From positions 310,001 through 374,000 of the forward strand of contig NZ_JAKZAJ010000002.1 of the NCBI RefSeq assembly GCF_023156285.1: a DNA stretch of 64,000 nucleotides, given 5' to 3'. A program made the position numbers and the translations under genes. The notes below the pieces were generated by a model. That model did not search any database and was not told where the DNA came from. It was given only the letters and a program-made list of their open reading frames with translations. This DNA comes from Marinobacter koreensis. Lineage in GTDB: Bacteria > Pseudomonadota > Gammaproteobacteria > Pseudomonadales > Oleiphilaceae. Of the stretch, positions 9,037 through 16,569 are shown one piece after another. How positions within the stretch are numbered: position 1 is the stretch's first letter; each line of letters starts with the position of its first letter.

Positions 9037-9992
9037 GAGGCGTCTCCGGGCAGGAAGGCGTCATTGCTGAGCACAGGCGTCGTCAGTGCCCGCGACATCA
9101 ATCCCTCGCCCAGAAGCAGGCGGGACAGGTGCCGGGCAACCGTATCGATACGACCATTGGTCTCGAGATACCGACGATTGGCGGCCAGATCGGGCAGCAT
9201 GACCGTCGCCAACGCCGAACGGACATCGTCTGGTGAAACACCCTGACGGGCAGCTACCCGGTAGACCGAGTCATACATGTTGCGAACAAGGTAACGCAAC
9301 CCGGAAAAGTGCGCCTCCAGAAGATCCGGCACCACCTGGGGGTTCGACCTGACCTCTTCACGGGTCACAACCAGCACGTCGAAAATGGTATCCGGCACCA
9401 TACTGCTGTCAAACAGCCGCTCTCCGCCGGCGTCTTCCAGAAGCGAGGCGACAGGTTCATAACACACCGACGCGTCCACCTCATTCCGTTTCCAGGCATC
9501 AAGGTGTTCATCCACCGGCAGGTCCACAATGACCACCTGTTCCGGGGCAATATCCGCTCTGTCGAGAATGGTCAGTAGCAGGGTGCCGGAAACACCGCCA
9601 AGTTCCGTGGCGATACGCTTGCCCCGCAGTTGATCAATCGATCGGATACCCGGCCTGACGATGAGCACATCCGCTCCGGCCGACACATCGGCAACGCCCA
9701 CCACATACAGCTCCGGCCCTTCGACATGCACCCGGATCGCCTCATCCAGCGTCAGGGCCGCACCGGCCAACGTGCCGGACTGGAGGCCGTCGATCGAATC
9801 CGCCGACGACTGGCCTTTTATCAACTTAACGTCATCGCTGAGCCAGCCAAACTCCTCAGCCAGGTACAAGGGCTCGTAGCCAATCCAGGGATGAACGCCA
9901 AAACGGAGGGGTTTTCGGCGCGAACAGCCACCAAGACCGGAGACTGCCAGACCCGCGGCAAGGGAGAGACCAATGAATTCGCGGCGGTGCAT
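9033..9992 (-). CDS. Tat-type lipoprotein, NitT/TauT-like solute-binding protein
   Basis: A 319-residue periplasmic binding protein. The N-terminus MHRREFIGLSLAAG carries a twin-arginine-like motif, then a lipobox LGGC, so it is probably a Tat-exported lipoprotein. FGVHPWIGYEPLYLAEEFGW is typical of NMT1/SsuA-like (NitT/TauT) binding proteins. No ABC permease or ATPase gene is nearby. Instead it is coupled by a four-base overlap to the PhnD-GGDEF gene. I infer a sensing, not transport, role. A GTG 17 codons upstream (10043) is an alternative start, but the signal peptide argues for 9992. Confidence 0.82.
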   Translation of the reverse strand: MHRREFIGLSLAAGLAVSGLGGCSRRKPLRFGVHPWIGYEPLYLAEEFGWLSDDVKLIKGQSSADSIDGLQSGTLAGAALTLDEAIRVHVEGPELYVVGVADVSAGADVLIVRPGIRSIDQLRGKRIATELGGVSGTLLLTILDRADIAPEQVVIVDLPVDEHLDAWKRNEVDASVCYEPVASLLEDAGGERLFDSSMVPDTIFDVLVVTREEVRSNPQVVPDLLEAHFSGLRYLVRNMYDSVYRVAARQGVSPDDVRSALATVMLPDLAANRRYLETNGRIDTVARHLSRLLLGEGLMSRALTTPVLSNDAFLPGDAS

Positions 9993-10105
9993 GCGGGCGT
10001 CAGGTCCTTGTACTTCGGGAAGGCCGGTGGTTACCTTTTGCACGATAGTCTATCGCGTCCTATAGAGGCCACCAAATTTATCCCGAATTTGCATCAGATC
10101 AACTA

Positions 10106-11014
10106 TCAGCCCAGGGCCAGGAAAACCCCCATCAGAACGGGCGAAAGAAAGGACAGCAGAAAACCCGAGGCAATCGCGACCGGGACACAGGCCAGGCCGC
10201 CACTGTTCTTGATGACCGGCAAAGTGAAATCCATGGCCGTGGCACCGCCATAGCCGATCGCCATTGCAGGCCGGGACCGGATGATGACCGGGATCAGTGC
10301 CAGGGCAATGATTTCCCGAAGCACGTCGTTCAGGAAAGCCACGCCACCCCAGGCCGGCCCCAGGGCATCTCCCACCACGATGCCAGACAGGGAATACCAG
10401 CCAAACCCGGATACCAGGGCCAGCACATCGTGCCAGGGCAAGTCCAGAACCGGCATCAGCAACAGCCCTGCAACCAGGGAACTGGCGGTAACCGCCAGGG
10501 CCATACCCAAACCGAAGCGATTGACCAGCAAACGACGCAGGGAGAGCCCTGCATTACGAAGCTGCAAGCCAATCAGGAAAAGCAACAGCATCAAGGCACC
10601 GGTGGCCACCTGATCGACCATGGGCAGGGCAGGCAGCAGGAAAAATCCGGCCAGAAGCCCGGCAACAACCGCCATCAAGGGTTTGAGCCCGGCGAGAAAC
10701 AGGCGCCGATACCCCGCCTGACCGGCTTCTGTCGGCTCATCGATCGGCATCGGGTCCCAACGATGACACAGCCAGAGCCCCAGCATATTGGCGGCCAACA
10801 GGGTAATAACCAGCACACCAACCTGGCCAGCCATGTTCGCCAGCTGGTCAACCAGCCCTTCCATCTGACCCAGCCCCAGACCGAGCAGCGCAAGAATGAA
10901 ATAGACCAGAACCTCCACAGTGTGGTGGATAACGGTCATGACACGCCGATTGGACAGGGACAGGGCAAAGCCAAGGAACAGCGGCGCCAGGATGAGCAAA
11001 GCTCCGGTCAACAT
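10106..11014 (-). CDS. lysO: LysO family L-lysine exporter
   Basis: A 302-residue polytopic inner-membrane protein with about eight hydrophobic helices, matching the length of E. coli LysO (YbjE, DUF340), which exports lysine. Family-like blocks are GLQLRNAGLSLR, SGFGWYSLSGI and NDVLREIIALALIPVI. It starts 12 bp after the DUF2288 gene, so the two are probably cotranscribed. No lysine riboswitch is visible upstream; the 12-bp gap is too short for one. Assignment is by sequence resemblance and substrate is inferred from the family. Confidence 0.82.
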   Translation of the reverse strand: MLTGALLILAPLFLGFALSLSNRRVMTVIHHTVEVLVYFILALLGLGLGQMEGLVDQLANMAGQVGVLVITLLAANMLGLWLCHRWDPMPIDEPTEAGQAGYRRLFLAGLKPLMAVVAGLLAGFFLLPALPMVDQVATGALMLLLFLIGLQLRNAGLSLRRLLVNRFGLGMALAVTASSLVAGLLLMPVLDLPWHDVLALVSGFGWYSLSGIVVGDALGPAWGGVAFLNDVLREIIALALIPVIIRSRPAMAIGYGGATAMDFTLPVIKNSGGLACVPVAIASGFLLSFLSPVLMGVFLALG

Positions 11015-11026
11015 AGATGTCTCGAT

Positions 11027-11344
11027 TCAGTGAAGTTTCTGGCCGGATTGATCCTGGACCAGGACCCAGGGCGCCACCACCACGGCCCATAATTCAGCAT
11101 TGCGGTCGTACCAGGCGCGAGCCAGATCCGGGCTGACTTCGCCCACCAGGTCTTCGCGCATCCAGCTTTCAAACCGGGCCTTGTTGTCCTCGGTGAGCTC
11201 GGCGGCAACCTCCAGAAGGTCCAGCGCCGGCGCCACCCGGACAACGTTGCCACGGGCGTAGTAGGTTTGCAGTTCGTGCCAGTGAATACGGGACGTTTCG
11301 AGGTTCAGCTTTGCTTTCAGTTCGTCCCGGGAGGAAGTTGCCAT
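11027..11344 (-). CDS. DUF2288 family protein
   Basis: A 105-residue soluble acidic protein. It shows the DUF2288 pattern: HWHELQTYYARGNVVRVAP, LDLLEVAAELTEDN and a C-terminal VVVAPWVLVQD. No function is established for the family to my knowledge. The ATG at 11344 has GAGG a few bases upstream and is preferred to a start six codons earlier. It is the probable first gene of a two-gene unit with lysO. Confidence 0.8.
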   Translation of the reverse strand: MATSSRDELKAKLNLETSRIHWHELQTYYARGNVVRVAPALDLLEVAAELTEDNKARFESWMREDLVGEVSPDLARAWYDRNAELWAVVVAPWVLVQDQSGQKLH

Positions 11345-11428
11345 AGGTGCCTCTCGCTGCAAGATCAGAATCCGGGCGCAAGCCTACCGAAAAAGGCGCG
11401 TCGGCGCACCAGCCGGGGCACGCAAAGA

Positions 11429-11821
11429 TCAGCTGTCTGCAAGGATATGACGGATCGTGTCGGCCAGCGTCATCGGGTCAAAGGGTTTGGGAATCACGCC
11501 GAGCGCACCCAACTTGAGATAGTGATCCACTTCGGATTCCTGGAGCCGTGCAGTCATGAAAATCACCGGCACATCCCGCACTCCCTGATCGTTACGGAGC
11601 GCCTGGAGGGTTTCGGGACCATCCATGCCGGGCATCATGACATCCAGCAGTACCAGATCGGGCGCAAAACCGGGGGCCTCCAGCAAGCCCGCTTCCCCGC
11701 TTTCGCAGGTCCGGACGGTGAAACCGCCAACATCCTCAAGCGCCAGCTCGGCAATGGCGCGGATATCGGGATCATCCTCGATATACAGGATACGGGCAGC
11801 CCGATCAGTTGGTAGAAGCAT
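11429..11821 (-). CDS. Single-domain response regulator (CheY-like)
   Basis: A 130-residue stand-alone receiver. The acidic pocket EDD is near residue 15, the phosphoacceptor is Asp60 (LLDVMMPGMDG), the conserved threonine sits in MTAR and the lysine in PKPFD. It has no output domain, so it likely shuttles phosphate or binds a partner. The start has AGGAGG ten bases upstream and lies 17 bp inside the end of the REC-HDOD gene, so it is coupled to it. The neighbouring Hpt protein and two histidine kinases are the likely partners. Confidence 0.9.
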   Translation of the reverse strand: MLLPTDRAARILYIEDDPDIRAIAELALEDVGGFTVRTCESGEAGLLEAPGFAPDLVLLDVMMPGMDGPETLQALRNDQGVRDVPVIFMTARLQESEVDHYLKLGALGVIPKPFDPMTLADTIRHILADS

Positions 11822-12959
11822 TGTCCGGAACCTCCTGCTGGCTGCCACCCAGGCCGAGCCGTCTCATCAGCCTCCGGCATTCGTCAGTCTCGGTTTTACC
11901 ATCGGCCAGCAAAGCGGCAGTCCTCATCAGAAGACAATCCTCCTGGGTCGAACCCTTCGGCAGGAAGTGAACGGCCCCGATCATTTCACGCAGCTCCAAC
12001 GCGAGGCGCCACTGGACTTTCAACTCATTGCCAAACGTTTGCGCCCACTTCCGGAGGCATTCCTCGGCCTCGGCTTCATCAAGGCTCCCACCCTGTAAAA
12101 CGTATTCGTTCAACACCCTCAATACGGCCAGCTCGCCAACACGACTGAGCAATGCCGCCTTCTGAAACGCAAAGGGCGACTTTTTGAGACTCAGAGCCAG
12201 GCGCTGGGCCTCCTTCGAGATCGACAGCGTCATGTCCCGGTAGCGATCGGCGAGCATTTTCAAAACCGGACTTTGCATGGCGCCGGACACATCCAGCGAC
12301 AGCGCCAGCACGTAGTTGAGCGCCATCGGTATACCGAGAAAGCTGATGGCATCCCTGAGGGTCTGGATGGGCTCTCCAGAACGCCTGAGCGATGCCCCAT
12401 TGGACACATCAAGGAGGCGCGCCAGAATACCCGTCTGATCCCGCCAACGTTCGGCGAGCTGAGCCGACGAGAGCTGATCCCGGCGCGTTATCAAATCCAG
12501 GACTTCGGTGACGTCCATAGCCCCGGGCAGCTGAACAATATGGCCCTGGTAGCTGGCCAACATCTCGGCCGGCGTACGCGAAGACACACCATCATCCCTG
12601 ACTTTCAACAGCGCACTCAGGCGTTTATGGAGCACATCAACGTTGAACGGTTTGGTGATGTAGGCGCTTATTCCGTAGTGGGCCGCCTGCAACACGGAAT
12701 CCCGGTCTGAACGCCCGGACACCATGACGATCGGCAAATCCCGGTCCTTCGACCGAATGGTTTTCACCAGCTGAAGCCCGGAACCATCCGGGAGATTCCA
12801 GTCTGCCACCACCAGGTCAAAAGACGATTCCTGCAGGGCCGATCTGGCCCCACGCACATCCGGGGCCAGCGTTACCTGCATCCCGGGATGCAGCCCGACC
12901 AGCACCGTTTCGAGGAGCTCACCTACCAGCTCATCGTCTTCAATAATCAGGGATTTCAA
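11805..12959 (-). CDS. Response regulator with HDOD domain
   Basis: A 384-residue protein. The receiver covers residues 1-120 (LIIEDDE, Asp53 in VADWNLPDGSG, MVSGRS, TKPF). Residues about 145-340 look like an HDOD domain, the catalytically dead HD relative: LARLLDVSNGASLRRSGEP then TLRDAISFLGIPMALNYVL. The C-terminal 40 residues are unassigned. The start is TTG, overlapping the TGA of the upstream GGDEF gene (TTGA), with a strong AGGAGG five bases before it. HDOD proteins commonly relay signals to c-di-GMP or motility pathways. The exact output is unknown. Confidence 0.85.
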   Translation of the reverse strand: MKSLIIEDDELVGELLETVLVGLHPGMQVTLAPDVRGARSALQESSFDLVVADWNLPDGSGLQLVKTIRSKDRDLPIVMVSGRSDRDSVLQAAHYGISAYITKPFNVDVLHKRLSALLKVRDDGVSSRTPAEMLASYQGHIVQLPGAMDVTEVLDLITRRDQLSSAQLAERWRDQTGILARLLDVSNGASLRRSGEPIQTLRDAISFLGIPMALNYVLALSLDVSGAMQSPVLKMLADRYRDMTLSISKEAQRLALSLKKSPFAFQKAALLSRVGELAVLRVLNEYVLQGGSLDEAEAEECLRKWAQTFGNELKVQWRLALELREMIGAVHFLPKGSTQEDCLLMRTAALLADGKTETDECRRLMRRLGLGGSQQEVPDNASTN

Positions 12960-14698
12960 TGGGCCTCCTGCGGAGCGTTCTGGGGCCCCGACCGAAAAAC
13001 CGTAACGCCGTTTCTGCCATTGTACTTACGCCGATACAGTGCTGTGTCTGCGGCGTTGAGCGACTCGTCCGCCGTGCTCAGGGCATGGATGGCAGCGATC
13101 CCGGCACTCAAGGTGACGTGGAAACGGTCCTGGCCAGCGGTAAATGCCAGTGCCGAGAAACTGGCGGCGATGTCTTGCATGACCCTCTCCGCGTCGTCGA
13201 GATCACATCCCGGCATGACGACCAGAAACTCCTCACCACCATAACGGCCAATCAGATCCGTTTCGCGCAACCGGTTGCGCAACAGATTGGCCAGCGATTT
13301 GATGACCGTATCGCCGACCATATGCCCCCAGGTATCGTTCACCGTCTTGAAATGATCCAGATCCAGCATCACGACTGCCGAGGTGTGCCCGTCACGACGG
13401 CACCGCGCCACTTCCTGCTCCAGAGTCTGCTTGATCAATGAGTGTTTCAGCAAACCGGTCAGGCTGTCCTGATTCATGAGGTCCGAAAGCAGGCGGGCTC
13501 TCAGGCAACGGATCTGCACCGAGCGCACCAGATAATCATCGGACACCGGTTTCATGAGAAAATCGTCCGCGCCCTTGGACAGGGCATCCAACTGGATGTC
13601 CGGATCGTCCTCCGAGGACAGGTATATAATCGGCAGACTCAGCCACTGCGCATCGAACCGGATCATGCGGGCCAGGTGGACCCCCGAATACCCATCCAGT
13701 TGCACGTCCATCAAGACCAGATCCGGACGGAATGCGGCCATATCCGACAACAGCCTGGTCGGATCATTGACGATCCGCACGTCAATGCCTGCCAGATGCA
13801 GCACCAGCCGGTAATGCTCTGCAAGATCCGGATCGTCTTCGACGAGAATCACCCTCCCCCGGGTACCCCGGGCCTGATCCGCAGACAGTTTTTCTATGCG
13901 CTCCACCAGCTCCGGCAGCTGTATCGGATCCGGGAAAAATCCCCGAGCGCCGTTTTCAGCCAACTCATATCGATTGTCAAAAGAATCGTGTCCACCGACT
14001 GCAAAAATCGGCAACCGGAGAATAGCCGGATCCGAACTCGAATTACGGACCGTCCGGACCTTCGGGACTTTCACCGGCGACGCCAGAAGCGCGACGACAC
14101 CCGAGTTCTCGGCGCAATCAATCGCGGTCATCATGGCATCGACGGACACTTCCAGGCTATCAAACCCGTAACTCGACAGTTCCCGACACAGCAATGAGGC
14201 CCGATCTGTATCCTCATCCACGATCAGTAACCGTGCCTGTTTACCCTCAAGCCGGGTTCGGTCGAATACATTCGCCTTATCAAGAGATGGGTCATGCGCG
14301 CTGCTCGTTTGATGGCCAGCTAGTGAGCGGAGTACCTGAAGCCCGGACGACAGTTCCTCGAAAAGCCTTGCCTTATGTCCCGAATCAAGCCTGCTTTCAT
14401 CCTCTATGCAGGCAACCGGTTTGAGGACCTTTTCCAGCGCGCGCGCCGTCCGCCCGACATCCGGCATACCAAAGGTTCCGGCCGAGCCGGCGAGACGATG
14501 GAGGCGATGATACGCCGAGCACAGTGCGCCACCGTCATCATCAGAAACCAGACGATCCGCTTCTTTCTGCAGACACTCCAGATCTTCGGAAAGCCGGACA
14601 AGGAAGCGCTCTCTCAATCTGGCCAGCTTGGCAGGCATGTCTGGTGCGTTGGTATACGGCAAACCACAATCTCCACGAGAACCGGATGTTCCCGACAC
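12956..14698 (-). CDS. Hpt-REC-REC-GGDEF diguanylate cyclase
   Basis: A 580-residue soluble signalling protein. An Hpt domain at about 20-130 carries LHRLAGSAGTFG with the phosphorylatable histidine. A first receiver (about 153-275) has VDED but AllASPV where the acceptor aspartate should be, so it looks inactive. A second receiver (about 283-400) is intact (VEDDPD, LMDVQLDGYSG, MKPVSD). The GGDEF domain ends the protein, with GGEEF at 487-491 and an I-site RETD five residues before. The start is GTG at 14698. An ATG at 14638 is the alternative. It probably receives phosphate from the kinases encoded divergently only 65 bp away. Confidence 0.9.
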   Translation of the reverse strand: MSGTSGSRGDCGLPYTNAPDMPAKLARLRERFLVRLSEDLECLQKEADRLVSDDDGGALCSAYHRLHRLAGSAGTFGMPDVGRTARALEKVLKPVACIEDESRLDSGHKARLFEELSSGLQVLRSLAGHQTSSAHDPSLDKANVFDRTRLEGKQARLLIVDEDTDRASLLCRELSSYGFDSLEVSVDAMMTAIDCAENSGVVALLASPVKVPKVRTVRNSSSDPAILRLPIFAVGGHDSFDNRYELAENGARGFFPDPIQLPELVERIEKLSADQARGTRGRVILVEDDPDLAEHYRLVLHLAGIDVRIVNDPTRLLSDMAAFRPDLVLMDVQLDGYSGVHLARMIRFDAQWLSLPIIYLSSEDDPDIQLDALSKGADDFLMKPVSDDYLVRSVQIRCLRARLLSDLMNQDSLTGLLKHSLIKQTLEQEVARCRRDGHTSAVVMLDLDHFKTVNDTWGHMVGDTVIKSLANLLRNRLRETDLIGRYGGEEFLVVMPGCDLDDAERVMQDIAASFSALAFTAGQDRFHVTLSAGIAAIHALSTADESLNAADTALYRRKYNGRNGVTVFRSGPQNAPQEAH

Positions 14699-14763
14699 AA
14701 AAAATCCACTAATCTTCGGTCTATAAAATCACGTTTCGCTGACCGACACTATTATCCTGAGGA

Positions 14764-16569
14764 ATGAATTTGAAAAATCTCTCTCTGGGGAACCGGATTG
14801 TACTGATCACGATTGCCAGCAGCGTTCTGTCAGCGGCATTGCTCCTGGTGATCGCCTACCACCAACTGGTCGGTGATTTCGAAAAAGTACTGACGGATCG
14901 CCAAAAGCTCGAAACCCGTTCCTACGCGCTCCAGGTTGATCAGGATCTGCAAAAGCGCCTGAATGCGTTGGGAACATTTGCAGGGAAGCTTAGCAATGGC
15001 CAGAGCCTGGTGTCCCTGTCCCAAATCAAACGTTCGTTTGAGCGCCAGCAGAAACTGGCCATGCTTTTTCCGACAGGCCTGGTCGTCTTTGATGCCCGCG
15101 GCGTCGTCATTGCCGAAAATGTCCAGGTACCGGGCCGAGTCGGTACCTCCTATGCCGATCGCCGACACATACAGCGGGCCATCAGAACGCACGAACCGGC
15201 CATCAGTCATCCGATCATCGGTCGCAAAACGGGTCTACCATTGTTGTCGTTTGTGTATCCGATCGAAGGGGACAATGGCCGCTTGCTGGGTTTGGTGGGC
15301 GGCATTCTCAGCCTGGCCACCTCGGGAATTCTCCCGCATCCGGAACTGGCGAACGACAGCGTGCTGTTCAACGTCCTCGACACCCAGAACTTCACCCAGG
15401 TGGATTCCCTGAGGCCGGGCAAACCGATGCCGGATCTACCGCCCCCCGGCGAGGATCCATTGATCGACGCTGCGCTCTCAGGCATACCCAGCGGTGTTGT
15501 TCAGCGGCCAGACGGTGAACGCTGGATTTACGCCTCCCGGCATCTGGACCGGATTGGCTGGGTGCTGCTTAGGGCCGTCCCATACACACAAGCCATTGCG
15601 CCGGCCCGAACGTCCTTTATGCTGTATCTCGCTATCAGCCTGATTGCGCTGGTTCTGATCATCATCGTGGTGATCGCTCTCTCACGGGCGGCTACCCGCC
15701 CTCTGGAAAGCATGTCGAGGCGCATACGGCGGATGATGAAACATCCCTCAGACAGGATTCGATTGCGAGAGACCGGACCTCCGGAAGTCCGGAATCTGGC
15801 CCGTGCATTTAACCAGTTAATGGCTGAGCGTGAGGCTCTGGATGCGCTGAAAGATCAATTTGTCTCGACCGTCAGCCACGAGCTGCGTACACCGCTGACC
15901 TCCATTGGCGGCTCGCTGAAATTGCTTGATGCCGGCGCTACCGGTCCACTGCCCCCGAAGGCAGGAAAGCTCGTGGCGATGGCGCTTCGAAACAGTGAAC
16001 AACTGCAGATGTTGATTTCCGACCTTCTGGATTTCAACAAAGCCGCGCAGGGTCAGCTGGTGGTCACGCCAGAGATCGTCAAGCTTGCCAGCGCCATGGA
16101 GGCTGCCTGTCGTGGCAACCGGACCACGGCGGCAACCCGGGGTGTTCAGCTCACCTACAAAGAAGACAGCGACCTCTGCGTCCGTGCCGACCCCTACCGC
16201 CTGCGGCAGATTCTCGACAACTACATCAGCAATGCCATTAAATTCTCCCCCCAGGGGGGCTGCGTGACAGTCTCTGCTGATACGGTCGATGACAACCGGG
16301 TTCGGCTAACGGTGTCAGACCAGGGCGAAGGCGTGCCGGAGCACTTCGTGCCGCGACTCTTCCAGCGTTTCTCCCAGGCCGAGTCACACACGGACAGGGC
16401 ACGCGCAGGCACCGGTCTTGGCCTGGCGATCTGCCGGGAGCTGGCCACCCTGATGGAAGGCGAGGTAGGCTACTATTTCGACGGGGGCGCCCATTTCTGG
16501 GTCGAATTCCCCCTGATGCAACCGACAAGGGAGAACGACCGTGCAAACGCCTCCTTTGCCACCCAATGA
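14764..16569 (+). CDS. Sensor histidine kinase (Cache-HAMP-HisKA-HATPase)
   Basis: A 601-residue membrane kinase. One helix at about 10-30, a periplasmic Cache-like domain (about 40-280), a second helix at about 285-310, then HAMP. HisKA carries VSHELRTPLTSIGGS and HATPase carries NAIKFSPQGG, DQGEGVPE and GTGLGLAICRE. There is no receiver. The ATG at 14764 directly abuts GAGGA, which is too close. A TTG two codons later (14770) sits six bases after GAGGA and may be the real start. It is divergent from the Hpt-GGDEF gene and overlaps the next kinase gene by 29 bp, so the island is probably one phosphorelay. Confidence 0.9.
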   Translation: MNLKNLSLGNRIVLITIASSVLSAALLLVIAYHQLVGDFEKVLTDRQKLETRSYALQVDQDLQKRLNALGTFAGKLSNGQSLVSLSQIKRSFERQQKLAMLFPTGLVVFDARGVVIAENVQVPGRVGTSYADRRHIQRAIRTHEPAISHPIIGRKTGLPLLSFVYPIEGDNGRLLGLVGGILSLATSGILPHPELANDSVLFNVLDTQNFTQVDSLRPGKPMPDLPPPGEDPLIDAALSGIPSGVVQRPDGERWIYASRHLDRIGWVLLRAVPYTQAIAPARTSFMLYLAISLIALVLIIIVVIALSRAATRPLESMSRRIRRMMKHPSDRIRLRETGPPEVRNLARAFNQLMAEREALDALKDQFVSTVSHELRTPLTSIGGSLKLLDAGATGPLPPKAGKLVAMALRNSEQLQMLISDLLDFNKAAQGQLVVTPEIVKLASAMEAACRGNRTTAATRGVQLTYKEDSDLCVRADPYRLRQILDNYISNAIKFSPQGGCVTVSADTVDDNRVRLTVSDQGEGVPEHFVPRLFQRFSQAESHTDRARAGTGLGLAICRELATLMEGEVGYYFDGGAHFWVEFPLMQPTRENDRANASFATQ

